A DNA stretch of 64,000 nucleotides from positions 1,488,001 through 1,552,000 of the forward strand of contig OY970363.1 in NCBI GenBank assembly GCA_963718605.1, written 5' to 3'. Position 1 is the first letter of the stretch. Each line of letters starts with the position of its first letter. A model generated the notes under the pieces. That model saw only the letters and a list, made by a program, of their open reading frames with translations. It was not told the DNA's origin and did not search any database. This document shows, piece by piece, positions 25,261-34,002 of this stretch. Position numbers and translations under genes: made by a program. Source of the stretch: JACCXE01 sp963718605. GTDB lineage: Bacteria > Actinomycetota > Acidimicrobiia > Acidimicrobiales > JACCXE01.

Positions 25261-26250
25261 GTGCCGCCACGCCGTCTTTCCGCGCGTCAGCGGCGCGCCC
25301 GTGTCCTGGTTATCGCCACTGTCCTGAGCCTGCTGGCGCTCGGCGTGCATGCAATCGCCAGCGGCGGACGCGACCAGACGCTGCGCCAACTCGGCTACCT
25401 CGACGAGGTGCGGCCGCTCATCGCTGACTCGACGTCACAGGGCGCTGACCTGCTCGGCGTCCGTGAGAACGCCAGCGACTTGGGCAAGCCCGGCACGCGC
25501 AACCGGCTCAATCAAGTCGTGAAGCAGACCCAGGACACCCTCGACGCTGTGAAGAAGGTCAAACCACCGGCCGGCGTCGACGAAGCGCACAGCCTGCTGG
25601 TCGCCACACTGCAACTGCGCGTGCTCGGCGCCCGCGCCGCGGCGAAGGACATGATCGCCGCGCTGTCGGCCCAGTCCCCGAAAGCGATCGTCGATCGGTT
25701 GGTGGCGACTGGGCGCAACCTGATTGCCGCGGACCAGACCTACAAGGCGTTCACCGACGTGGTGTCGACCGAGCTGGCCAAGGACGCCTCCAAGTCCGTG
25801 GCGCCCTCGACGTGGATTCCCGAGCCGACGCAGTGGGAGGCACCCGAGCTGACGGCGTTCGTGAACATCCTCAAAGCCAACTCGTCGGTCGCTCCGATCG
25901 TGGACGTCTCCACCGTCTTAATACGCACCACCCCGGCCGCGGTCGGCAAGGAAGGCGAAAAGTTCTTGTTGCCCAAGACGTCATCGGTTCGACTTGAGGT
26001 TGTGGTCGCCAACATCGGAAACGTCGCGCAGAAGAAAGTTACGGTGATGGCGACGCTTACGTCACCCGCGGGCGTCGACACCGCTCGGGACTTCGTCAAC
26101 CTCGACCCGGGCAAACGCCTGGCCCTCTCGCTGCGCGGTCTGAAGGCCGCACCCGGTGACGCCACGCTTACCGTCACCATCGGCCCGCTACCCGGCGAGA
26201 CCTCGACCGAGGACAACACCATCACCAACCTCCTGGCGATTCACGCATGA
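25261..26250 (+). CDS. Membrane-anchored extracellular protein, function unknown
   Basis: A 329-residue protein. An N-terminal basic stretch and membrane helix (VLVIATVLSLLALGVHAIA, residues about 15-33) anchor it. The first extracellular part is helical (GYLDEVRPLIADSTSQG, NRLNQVVKQTQDTLDAVKKV, ATLQLRVLGARAAAKDMIAAL), and the last 110 residues form an Ig-like beta sandwich of CARDB type (VRLEVVVANIGNVAQKKVTVMATLTSP, TLTVTIGPLPGETSTEDN). The CARDB resemblance suggests an adhesion or carbohydrate/protein-contact role but no more. The GTG start at 25261 is 19 bases after the cNMP gene; its stop overlaps the pheA ATG, giving a run of four co-directional genes from 24145. Confidence 0.75.
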   Translation: MPPRRLSARQRRARVLVIATVLSLLALGVHAIASGGRDQTLRQLGYLDEVRPLIADSTSQGADLLGVRENASDLGKPGTRNRLNQVVKQTQDTLDAVKKVKPPAGVDEAHSLLVATLQLRVLGARAAAKDMIAALSAQSPKAIVDRLVATGRNLIAADQTYKAFTDVVSTELAKDASKSVAPSTWIPEPTQWEAPELTAFVNILKANSSVAPIVDVSTVLIRTTPAAVGKEGEKFLLPKTSSVRLEVVVANIGNVAQKKVTVMATLTSPAGVDTARDFVNLDPGKRLALSLRGLKAAPGDATLTVTIGPLPGETSTEDNTITNLLAIHA

Positions 26251-27191
26251 GCGCGCTCAAGCGAATCGGTTTCCTCGGCCCGCACGCGACCTTCACCGAG
26301 GAGGCGCTGCTCGGCGAGGCCGATCTCGCGACGTGCGAGTTGATTCCATACGGCGTGATGACCGAAGCCTTGGCCGCCGTTGAAAGCGGCGAGGTGGACG
26401 CCGCGTTCGTTCCGATCGAGAACGCGATCGAGGGAACCGTGAACCTAACCCTCGATGCGTTGATCTTCGACCATGACCTTCTTATTCAGCGTGAGGTTGT
26501 GAAGCGGATCGTCATGAACCTTTTGACCCCGCGCGGCCTCGCCATCGGTGACGTGGAACGGGTGCTCACGCTGCCCGTCGCGATGGCGCAGTGTCGCGAG
26601 TGGCTGCTGGCAAATGCCCCGGGCGCCGAGTTCGTAGCGACCAACTCCACAGCGGACGCGGCCCGCATCGTTGGTGAGCGCGCCGCGGCCGATCCGGCTG
26701 TGCGCGACGCCGCTGTCGGGCCGGCGTTATCGGCTGCGCTGTACGGCCTCGACCTCGCCGCCACCGACATCGAAGACCACCCGGACAACGCGACGCGGTT
26801 CGTCTTGGTGCAGCCGAAGAAGATCCCCGCGCCGACTGGCCACGACAAGACGTCGATTGTCTGTTTTCAACGCGCCGACCAACCCGGTTCGTTGCACTCG
26901 ATCCTCGGTCAGTTCACGGCTCGCAACATCAACCTGTCCAAGCTCGAGAGCCGCCCCACGAAGGCCGGCCTGGGGAACTACTGCTTCATCATCGACTTCG
27001 ACGGCCATATAGATGACGAGGTCGTCTTCGACTGCCTCCGGGATTTACACGCCTCGCTGGCCGAGCTGAAGTTTCTCGGCTCGTACCCTGCCGCAGGCGA
27101 GCACGGCGCCGCAATCCGGCGCGACGCCGAGGAATCGTGGCGGTCCGCCGACGACTGGGCCCGGGCGTTACGGGGTCAAATCGCCCGTTAA
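26247..27191 (+). CDS. pheA: Prephenate dehydratase PheA (monofunctional)
   Basis: It converts prephenate to phenylpyruvate in phenylalanine synthesis. The 314-residue protein starts IGFLGPHATFTEEALLGEADL and has VPIENAIEGTVNLTLDALI. DNATRFVLVQ is the Thr-Arg-Phe active-site motif. The C-terminal ACT regulatory domain (SIVCFQRADQPGSLHSILGQF, INLSKLESRPTKAGLGNYCF) contains the ESRP motif that binds phenylalanine for feedback inhibition. There is no chorismate mutase domain. The last 25 residues are variable. The ATG overlaps the upstream stop by four bases. The tRNA-Ser gene begins 17 bases after the stop. Confidence 0.96.
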   Translation: MSALKRIGFLGPHATFTEEALLGEADLATCELIPYGVMTEALAAVESGEVDAAFVPIENAIEGTVNLTLDALIFDHDLLIQREVVKRIVMNLLTPRGLAIGDVERVLTLPVAMAQCREWLLANAPGAEFVATNSTADAARIVGERAAADPAVRDAAVGPALSAALYGLDLAATDIEDHPDNATRFVLVQPKKIPAPTGHDKTSIVCFQRADQPGSLHSILGQFTARNINLSKLESRPTKAGLGNYCFIIDFDGHIDDEVVFDCLRDLHASLAELKFLGSYPAAGEHGAAIRRDAEESWRSADDWARALRGQIAR

Positions 27192-27208
27192 CTAAGGTTT
27201 TTCCACCT

Positions 27209-27298
27209 GGAGGGGTCGCATAGTTCGGTCGAGTGCACCTGTCTTGAAAACAGGAGACCTGCAAGGGTCCGCGGGTTCGAATCCCGCCCCCTCCGCCA
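27209..27298 (+). tRNA. tRNA-Ser(UGA)
   Basis: The acceptor stem GGAGGGG pairs with CCCCTCC (27288-27294), the anticodon arm CCTGT-cttgaaa-ACAGG presents anticodon TGA, a long class II variable arm follows, and the T arm GCGGG-TTCGAAT-CCCGC is perfect. CCA is encoded at 27296-27298. Confidence 0.95.
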
Positions 27299-27368
27299 AA
27301 TTTCGGGCGACCACTCTGCGTGGCCGGTTTGTCCGGAATGCTTTTCTTTTTGGACAGGCAGGAGGAAT

Positions 27369-27398
27369 ATGTACGGATACCGAACTAAGGTTCCGTAG
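27369..27398 (+). CDS. Possible 9-residue leader peptide before the giant surface gene
   Basis: A GGAGG at 27361-27365 stands four bases before an ATG that opens the short frame MYGYRTKVP and then a stop, 71 bases before the start of the large secreted protein. The ribosome site is stronger than most in this window. It may be a translated leader or chance; no attenuator hairpin is obvious between it and the main start. Confidence 0.2.
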   Translation: MYGYRTKVP

Positions 27399-27469
27399 GT
27401 ATCTGGGGCACTTGGCGTTACCGAGAGTGACGTCGTCGATAGCTGTACAAACTGGAGGGGCATTTCATC

Positions 27470-30400
27470 ATGGGGTTTTCACGCTTGCGCGTTAGTAAGC
27501 GCGCCATCGCGTTACTAGTCAGCGTTGCAACGCTGTTCGGGGTCGTTGGGGTCGCTGTTTCGCAGCCCGCCAATGCGCTTCCGACACTGCAGTCGCCGAA
27601 TGGGAAGCTGCTTCCCGACAAGCCTCTTGAGGGACCGCTGGATGCGCTTGGCACCACCGTTGAGAGCGTTCAGCAGACCATCGCGGCGGTGCAGGCAGCA
27701 CTCGATGCGTTGATTCTGTCGGTGCAAGGCGACGGCACACCTGCGAAGCCCGGCCTCATCGCCCAGCTCCAAGAGTTCATCGCTGAGGCGCAGGCCGATC
27801 CGGCGAACGCGGCCACGAACCTCCAGGCCTTCATTACGGGCACGGTCGTGCCGCCGCTCGAGAGCACTGCGCTGAACCAAGCGCTTGCACTCGCGGCGAA
27901 GATCGCCAGCCCGATCTGCCCGGTGATCGGCGCGGCCGCCTCGTTGCAAAACGTCGCGCTGCCGACCATTCCGGACTACTCGATCTTTGGCGAGCTGGCC
28001 CCCTTCGTGAAGAAGACCGACCAGAACACGGCCACCCGCATTCGCAACTACTACATCTTCGCCATGGCCAGCCTGCTGTCGCCCGTCGCCCTCCCGGCGG
28101 CCGCTGCTGCTGCTAGTCCCTACGTCGCGTTGGCGCAGGTCCTGCTGCAGCTGATCGCGGTGAACTGGCACACCACCTACTACCCGCCCGTCGAAGACCC
28201 GGCGCATCCGCCGGCGCCCGTCGTCAAGGACACGCCTGGCTACCTCTTCCTGCCGTCGCTGCTCGACGTTGACGGCAACATCGGTTTCGACATCTGCGCC
28301 AACCAAGGCCTCGACCTCACGACGCTCGGCATCAACCAACAGATCGACCGTATTCCGACGTCTGACCCGAACATGCGTTACGACATCGAAGCGCAGGCGG
28401 TGTTCGGTGTGCTTCATACCGGTTATCGGGTCCCGGCTGGCTCGACCCTGCCCGCGATGTTCGACACCACCCTCGCGGGAGGCACGGGCTACCCGTTCCA
28501 GACCAAGACGCACGTTGTCGGCAAAGCGCTGAGCCAGTACCACAGCCTCGCTGGTGCGATCGACTACACGGTCGATACCCAGAAGACCCCGACGCTTTAC
28601 AAGGTCACTTCGGTCAAGCCCGGTGGCACCAGCGGCAACGGCACTCAGATCAACTGGACTGCTTCCGGCGACGGCAAGGCTTTCTCGACCTACACGAAGC
28701 TCGGTTCACTCCTGCTGAACGGCATCAACGCGCAGAACCCCGCGCCAGACCACTTCGAGTACTGCACATCGGCGAAGGGCTTCTGCAGCAACGCTCCGGC
28801 CGCCGACACCGCGGTTGAAACGCAGTCGATACACATCACGGCGCAGAAGCCGACGGAGATCAACATCTTCAACAGCGAAGCGGGCCGCACGGCCACGACC
28901 TGCCCCGGCTTGGCCATTCTGGGTGACGGTCACCTGAAGGGACAGCGCTTCTTCCTCGGCGCCAAGACGTCCTCCACGGCCACCGTCGAGGGCCACGCCT
29001 GGGCCGACACCGACGACCTGCCGATCAGCGGCTGCCTCGCAGCGGCGTCGACCACTGCAACTCTGCCGACTGGCTTCAAGGCTCAGAACCGTCGCGTGAC
29101 CTTCCTGGGCACCGGCACTGCGCCGGCCACCAGCAAGACCGGCACGATCAACTGCCCGGCGGCCATCCCGGCTGCCCCGCCGCTTCCTGCGGTTCCGGGC
29201 ACGTCGATCACGGGTGGTAGCGCGGGTCTCACCTTCGGCTTGTCCCGCTACCTCTGCTCGTTCCCGCCCCTGAACACGGTTGCCCCGACCATCACCGGTC
29301 AGAACTTCAAGGCCTCGACGCTCACTGCGAACAAGGGCACCTGGACGCCTGCGGCGCCCAACACTCCCACCTTCACCTATCAGTGGCTGCGTTGCGACAC
29401 GGCTGGCGCGAACTGCGCTCCGATCGCCGGCGCTACCAACGCGACCTACACGAACACCGATGACGACCTCGGCGGCCACACCATTCGAGTGGTCGTTACC
29501 GGTACCAACCTCGACGGCACCCTCTCGGTGACCAGCGCGCAGACTCTGGTGATTACGCTGCCGCCGGCGCCGGTCAACACCGTCCTGCCCGCCATCTCAG
29601 GCATCGTCGGTACAGGCAACGAGCTCACGGCCTCAACCGGCACGTGGATCAACGCCCCGACCACCTACGCCTTCCAGTGGCGTCTGTGTGATGCGGCCGG
29701 TAACGCCTGCGCCAACATCGGCGGTGCCAACACCAACAAGTACACGCCGTCGCTGAGCGACCAGGGCCATCAGCTCCGAGTCGTTGTCACGGCTTCCAAC
29801 ATCGGTGGCGCCAACTCGGCGACGTCCAACGGCGTCTACGTCCCGCCGCCGCCCACCAACCTGACGCTGCCGATCATCAAGAACGGCAACTCACCGGCTG
29901 CCGGCTCCAACGTGTTCGAGGGTGACCATCTCAGCGTCACCAACGGCACCTGGACCGACGGTCAAACCTTCACTTATCAGTGGCAGATCTGCGACAACTC
30001 ACCGTCGTTGACCTGCACGCCGATCGCTGGCGCAACGCATGCGGCTTACCAGGCGTCGCACGACGACATCGGCCACATGCTGAACGCCATCGTTACGGCG
30101 AAAAACCCCGACGGCGAACTCGCGGCGACGGCGGCCGAAACCGGCCTCGTTCTCGCCAACGCGCTGCTACCCAAGACGCCGGGCAACGTGCCCGACGGCA
30201 AGGTGCTCGCCACGGCCGACAGCGGTCGTGAGTCGGCCTTCATCGGTGGTGCCTTCGATACCGTCGGCCCGCTTGTCGGCGGTGGCGGTTCGCTGCCGGC
30301 CACGCCTGCGGCGATCAGCAAGAACGCCACGCTTAAGGCACTGGTCAACTCGGGCGGCAAGGTCAACGCCGTTGCCTCCGACACCGCCGGTGGTTACTTC

Positions 30401-32488
30401 ATCGGTGGTGACTTCACCTCCGTCCTCGGCCTGCCTTGTAACGCCGTGGCGCACGTGAAGCTTGACGGCAGCCTCGACGCCACGTACTGCCAGGCCTCGC
30501 CGTTCACCGGTGAAGTCCGGGCCCTCAGCTATGCCAAGCGCAGCGTCACGATCGGTGTGTCTTCGCCGATCAACCTGCTCGTTGTCGGTGGTGAGTTCAC
30601 CCGGGCCGACGGTCGCAAAAACCTGGCGATCATCGATCAGACCGGCTTCACGTCGTTCATGTCGGCTGACCCGGATGGCGCCGTGAACGCCATTGCCGAC
30701 GACACCTCGGCCGGTCGCCCGAACTACCTCATCGGTGGTGCGTTCGACAACGCTGGTGGCGTTGCCGTGAAGAAGATGGGCCTACTGACCCTGACCTCGC
30801 CGCCGCCTACCGATGGCACGGCCGTCAACAACGGCTTCGGCGCCTACCCGGGCGGTGTTGCTTGCGAACCCGGCGGTTGCGCCACTCCCGTCGTCAAGGC
30901 GCTGCAATTCGTCAACGCCAGCCTCCCGCACTTCATCGTGGGCGGCACGTTCGACCGGGCCATCGGCACCGGTACGACGGCTTCGTCACAGCTGCGTCAC
31001 AACCTGGCGTCGTTCGCCGAAGTCGCTAGCCCCAACCAGACCGTTGGTGCTTGGAACCCCAACCCGAACGGCACGACTATCAACGCCCTCGCTTCGCAGG
31101 GCGGCACCGTCTACATCGCCGGTGACTTCACACAACTCCAGAGCACGGCAACGACACCGGTCGTCACGACGGGCTACAAGGGCCTCGCCGAGTACGGCAT
31201 CACCGGCGGGCTGACATCGCTGAGCCCGCTTCTGTGGACGTCGACCGGTAACGCTGCCGGCACCGGCGCAACCTCCAGCCCGAACACGGCCTGGAAGCCG
31301 CAGATCGACACCGGCGCAGTGCTCTCGATCGTGTCAGAACCGACGGTCGCCAACGGCGTCTACGTCGCTGGTTCGTTCACCTCGATCGGCGGCACCGTCC
31401 GTCACCGTCTGGCCAACATCTCCGGCCCCAGCGCAGTCGCGGCATCGTTGAACGCATGGGATCCGAACGCCGGCCAGACCGTGCGCGCGATCACTCGCTT
31501 CGCTGGTCTCGCGGCAGTTTCGCCCAACCCCGCGGTGCCCGCGGCTGTCTTTGCTGCTGGCGACTACAAGGTCCTCGGTGGAGAGACACACCTGAACGTC
31601 GCTGAACTCAAGCCCGACGGCTCCATCGGTCCTTGGAACCCGACCGGGACCAACGGTGACGTGAAGGCGATCGCGGTCAAGGGGGGCATCGCCTACGTCG
31701 GCGGCAACTTCAGCACCGCCGCCGGTGCGGTTCGCCACAACCTCGCTGCGTACGACGCCAATCTCGGCGGCGCCCAAGGCTGGGATCCGAATGCGGACGG
31801 CGTGGTCAATGTCATCAAGAGCAGCCCCGGCGGTATCTACGTCGGTGGTGCCTTCAACAACGTTGGCGGCGCTACTCGCCCGAACCTCGCTGAACTCGAC
31901 GCCGCAGGCGTTGCGTCCGGCTGGAATCCCGGCACCGACGGCACGGTCAACGCTCTCGCAGTTGCGAGCGGCGTCGTCTACGCCGGCGGCGCCTTCGCCA
32001 ACGCGGCCGGTGGGCCCCATTCCAATGCGGTGGCGGTCGACGGTGTTACCGGTAGCCCGGTGGCAGTGGCGCTCGATACCAACGGTCCCGTCAACGCAAT
32101 CGTCGTCAACGCTGACGGCGCCTACATCGGTGGGTCGTTCTCGACCGTCAACGGCATTGCTCGGAGCAACATCGGCCTCGTGGATCTCACGACGGTGCCG
32201 GGCGATGTTCTGAGCTACGCACCTGAAGCGGACGGAGCGGTGCGGGCACTGCTCATCGTCGGTGCGAAGGTGTTCGCCGGTGGCGACTTCCTGAACATCG
32301 GTGGTCAGTCACGGTCGCATGCGGCCCAGCTCGAGACCGATGGCACCGCCACCGGCTTCCTGCCTGAGCCCAACGGCACGGTGTACTCGCTCTACAGCTC
32401 GCCGGGTGGCCTGTTCGGCATCTTCGGCAACTTCTCGTTGCTCTCGGGTGGCGTGCCTACGCAAGGCGTCGCCTTCTACGGCGGCTAG
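27470..32488 (+). CDS. Giant secreted protein with Ig-like and beta-propeller repeats (1672 aa)
   Basis: The protein has a signal peptide (ALLVSVATLFGVVGVAVSQ, cleavage after PANA near residue 36) and a unique N-terminal region to about residue 595, with one hydrophobic stretch (ALPAAAAAASPYVALAQVLL, about 205-225). Three Ig-like repeats follow, each ending with a TYQW/FQW block, two cysteines and a VVVT strand (about 602-695, 702-792 and 796-895). From about 920 come roughly fourteen repeats built on GG-x-F (FIGGDFTSVLG, VVGGEFTRADG, YVGGNFSTAAG, YVGGAFNNVGG, YIGGSFSTVNG) separated by LA-x-x-D...W-x-P...V-x-A blocks, like delta-60/DUF5122 propeller repeats. Fourteen would make two seven-bladed propellers. 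There is no LPXTG or clear C-terminal anchor. A GGAGGGG ribosome site (27454-27460) precedes the ATG. Function: probably cell-surface or matrix; otherwise unknown. Confidence 0.88.
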   Translation: MGFSRLRVSKRAIALLVSVATLFGVVGVAVSQPANALPTLQSPNGKLLPDKPLEGPLDALGTTVESVQQTIAAVQAALDALILSVQGDGTPAKPGLIAQLQEFIAEAQADPANAATNLQAFITGTVVPPLESTALNQALALAAKIASPICPVIGAAASLQNVALPTIPDYSIFGELAPFVKKTDQNTATRIRNYYIFAMASLLSPVALPAAAAAASPYVALAQVLLQLIAVNWHTTYYPPVEDPAHPPAPVVKDTPGYLFLPSLLDVDGNIGFDICANQGLDLTTLGINQQIDRIPTSDPNMRYDIEAQAVFGVLHTGYRVPAGSTLPAMFDTTLAGGTGYPFQTKTHVVGKALSQYHSLAGAIDYTVDTQKTPTLYKVTSVKPGGTSGNGTQINWTASGDGKAFSTYTKLGSLLLNGINAQNPAPDHFEYCTSAKGFCSNAPAADTAVETQSIHITAQKPTEINIFNSEAGRTATTCPGLAILGDGHLKGQRFFLGAKTSSTATVEGHAWADTDDLPISGCLAAASTTATLPTGFKAQNRRVTFLGTGTAPATSKTGTINCPAAIPAAPPLPAVPGTSITGGSAGLTFGLSRYLCSFPPLNTVAPTITGQNFKASTLTANKGTWTPAAPNTPTFTYQWLRCDTAGANCAPIAGATNATYTNTDDDLGGHTIRVVVTGTNLDGTLSVTSAQTLVITLPPAPVNTVLPAISGIVGTGNELTASTGTWINAPTTYAFQWRLCDAAGNACANIGGANTNKYTPSLSDQGHQLRVVVTASNIGGANSATSNGVYVPPPPTNLTLPIIKNGNSPAAGSNVFEGDHLSVTNGTWTDGQTFTYQWQICDNSPSLTCTPIAGATHAAYQASHDDIGHMLNAIVTAKNPDGELAATAAETGLVLANALLPKTPGNVPDGKVLATADSGRESAFIGGAFDTVGPLVGGGGSLPATPAAISKNATLKALVNSGGKVNAVASDTAGGYFIGGDFTSVLGLPCNAVAHVKLDGSLDATYCQASPFTGEVRALSYAKRSVTIGVSSPINLLVVGGEFTRADGRKNLAIIDQTGFTSFMSADPDGAVNAIADDTSAGRPNYLIGGAFDNAGGVAVKKMGLLTLTSPPPTDGTAVNNGFGAYPGGVACEPGGCATPVVKALQFVNASLPHFIVGGTFDRAIGTGTTASSQLRHNLASFAEVASPNQTVGAWNPNPNGTTINALASQGGTVYIAGDFTQLQSTATTPVVTTGYKGLAEYGITGGLTSLSPLLWTSTGNAAGTGATSSPNTAWKPQIDTGAVLSIVSEPTVANGVYVAGSFTSIGGTVRHRLANISGPSAVAASLNAWDPNAGQTVRAITRFAGLAAVSPNPAVPAAVFAAGDYKVLGGETHLNVAELKPDGSIGPWNPTGTNGDVKAIAVKGGIAYVGGNFSTAAGAVRHNLAAYDANLGGAQGWDPNADGVVNVIKSSPGGIYVGGAFNNVGGATRPNLAELDAAGVASGWNPGTDGTVNALAVASGVVYAGGAFANAAGGPHSNAVAVDGVTGSPVAVALDTNGPVNAIVVNADGAYIGGSFSTVNGIARSNIGLVDLTTVPGDVLSYAPEADGAVRALLIVGAKVFAGGDFLNIGGQSRSHAAQLETDGTATGFLPEPNGTVYSLYSSPGGLFGIFGNFSLLSGGVPTQGVAFYGG

Positions 32489-32510
32489 TCGCAATCACCA
32501 AGAATTAAGT

Positions 32511-32542
32511 GAAGGAGCCCCGCCGCAAGGCGGGGCTCCTTC
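32511..32542 (+). terminator. Strong hairpin terminator after the giant gene
   Basis: A perfect 14-bp stem (GAAGGAGCCCCGCC paired with GGCGGGGCTCCTTC) with a GCAA loop starts 22 bases after the stop. No long T run follows, as is common in high-GC actinobacteria. Confidence 0.85.
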
Positions 32543-32568
32543 GCGTCTGCCGCTAACTTGGTCGATTC

Positions 32569-32661
32569 GGGAGAGGTGCGAGAGCGGCCGAATCGGACTC
32601 ACTGCTAATGAGTTGACCTGGGAAACTGGGTCCGGGGGTTCAAATCCCCCCCTCTCCGCCA
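32569..32661 (+). tRNA. tRNA-Ser(GCU)
   Basis: The acceptor GGAGAGG pairs with CCTCTCC (32651-32657), the anticodon arm ACTCA-ctgctaa-TGAGT shows anticodon GCT, a long class II variable arm follows, and the T arm GGGGG-TTCAAAT-CCCCC is perfect. CCA is encoded at 32659-32661. Confidence 0.93.
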
Positions 32662-32693
32662 AAAGGCCTTGCCCCCAATCGGTGGACCACTTC

Positions 32694-33548
32694 TTATGAG
32701 AACGTGGGCAATGGTTGGGGGCAATGCTTTTCTTCGAACTCGTTCGGCGTCAAGTAGCCCAATGAGGAGTGCCTGCGGGTCGGGTTGTAGAAGTTGTCGA
32801 TCCAGTCGGCCATGGCGATTCCGAGCTCAAGTTTCGTGCGCCACTTCTGCCGATTGAGTAGCTCAATCTGCATCGACCCCCAGAACGATTCCATTGGCGC
32901 GTTGTCGTAACAGTCGCCGACAGTGCCCATCGACGAGGTCAGACCGAGCCGGCGCACGTTCTCGGTGAAAGCCCACGACGTGAACTGCGATCCGTGATCG
33001 GAATGAATCACGGCCGCGGCACCGGCGCGTGAACCGGTGGCTTTGATGATGGCGTCATTCACCAGCGCCGAGTCACAACGCCGGTCGATGGCCCAGCCCA
33101 CGACCTTGCGGGAAAACAGATCCAGCACCGCGCAGCAGTAGAGCTTGCCTTCGGCGGTGTCGTGTTCGGTTATGTCGGTCAACCACAGTTCGTTTGGTGC
33201 TGAAGCGGTGAACTCACGTTGCACGAGGTCCTCACACGTCGCCACGTTCTTGAGGTTCTTCACCCCCCGACGCGGACCAGGGAGGCCCTTGAGGCCTTGC
33301 TGGCGCATCAGTTTCCACACCAGCTTCTTGTTCACTATCAGGCCGTGCTCGATCTCGAGCGCTGCTCGGATCCGCAACATCCCATAGGTCCCCCGGGACC
33401 GCTCGTGAATCTCCTTGACCAGATCCGACAACACAGCCCGGCGGATATCGGAGTTGGTCGGCTTGCGATGCTTGATCTTGTTGTAGGTCGACCGGGACAA
33501 CCCGATCGCGTCACAGGCGCGGCGTTCGGAGTAGCCCAGGTTGTTCAA
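32694..33548 (-). CDS. IS3 family transposase OrfB (DDE integrase core)
   Basis: This 284-residue protein is the catalytic part of the transposase. It has the N-terminal HTH_21 region (SDIRRAVLSDLVKEIHERSRGTYGMLRIRAAL split over its helices). The rve integrase core follows, with the three catalytic residues in LWLTDITEHDTAEGKLYC (Asp), VIHSDHGSQFTSWAF (Asp) and DNAPMESFWGSMQIELL (Glu). The C-terminus NPTRRHSSLGYLTPNEFEE is canonical for IS3. It overlaps orfA by four bases, with frames arranged for the programmed -1 frameshift that makes the OrfAB fusion. It looks intact and potentially active. Confidence 0.95.
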   Translation of the reverse strand: MNNLGYSERRACDAIGLSRSTYNKIKHRKPTNSDIRRAVLSDLVKEIHERSRGTYGMLRIRAALEIEHGLIVNKKLVWKLMRQQGLKGLPGPRRGVKNLKNVATCEDLVQREFTASAPNELWLTDITEHDTAEGKLYCCAVLDLFSRKVVGWAIDRRCDSALVNDAIIKATGSRAGAAAVIHSDHGSQFTSWAFTENVRRLGLTSSMGTVGDCYDNAPMESFWGSMQIELLNRQKWRTKLELGIAMADWIDNFYNPTRRHSSLGYLTPNEFEEKHCPQPLPTFS

Positions 33549-33877
33549 CTCTTGGACAACCTGGAACTTCCTTTTGGGTCAACCGCGCCCTCCTTGAACA
33601 ACTCGCTCGCCTTGCGCGTCAGCTCAAGCTCGGCCTCCAACTCCTTGATCCGGCGGCGAGCCGCCACCAAGGGATCCGGCTCGTAACTCTTGCCGTCCTG
33701 GGTCAGACCAGCATCGGCCCGCGCCGCCTGGCGCCACCGATACAACGTGTTCTCCGAAATCTCGAACTCATCAGCAACGTCCTTGATCGGCTCGCCAGCC
33801 AGCAGCCGCTCACAAACCTCGCGGCGCAACTCGTGCGGATAATGCCTGGGCAAATCGGCTCCTTCGAACAGGGCCAA
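33545..33877 (-). CDS. IS3 family OrfA (HTH transposase subunit)
   Basis: A 110-residue helix-turn-helix protein: RHYPHELRREVCERLLAGEPIKDVADEFEISENTLYRWRQ is the DNA-binding part, and DPLVAARRRIKELEAELELTRKASELFKEG is the leucine-zipper-like coiled coil that mediates OrfA/OrfAB pairing. The start is probably the TTG at 33877, about 20 bases inside the right inverted repeat. The 3' end overlaps orfB, allowing the usual ribosomal frameshift. Confidence 0.92.
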   Translation of the reverse strand: MALFEGADLPRHYPHELRREVCERLLAGEPIKDVADEFEISENTLYRWRQAARADAGLTQDGKSYEPDPLVAARRRIKELEAELELTRKASELFKEGAVDPKGSSRLSKS

Positions 33878-34002
33878 TTCTCACAAGCGTGGTCCACTAT
33901 CTAGGGTCAAGGTCAAAAGGTTTGAGCCGCGAGTTTTCTAAGTCGATGCGGCCGAGACTCGTACGGAGACTTCCGAGCGACCGTCGCGACAGTCCGGGAG
34001 TT

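Larger units (their letters stand above)
32683..33896 (-). mobile_element. IS3-family insertion sequence
   Basis: The element is about 1.21 kb and contains overlapping orfA and orfB on the reverse strand. Its ends are imperfect inverted repeats: TGGACCACttcttatGAGAA at 32683 and, read from the other end at 33896, TGGACCACgcttgtGAGAA. The outer bases TG...CA are typical of the family. I see no matching 3-4 bp target duplication (left flank aatcgg, right flank ctatct). It sits 21 bases after the CCA end of tRNA-Ser(GCU). Confidence 0.9.

Noticed and set aside
27301..27469. Riboswitch before the giant surface protein
   Set aside because: No known riboswitch pattern or terminator/antiterminator pair is visible; only a short leader frame.
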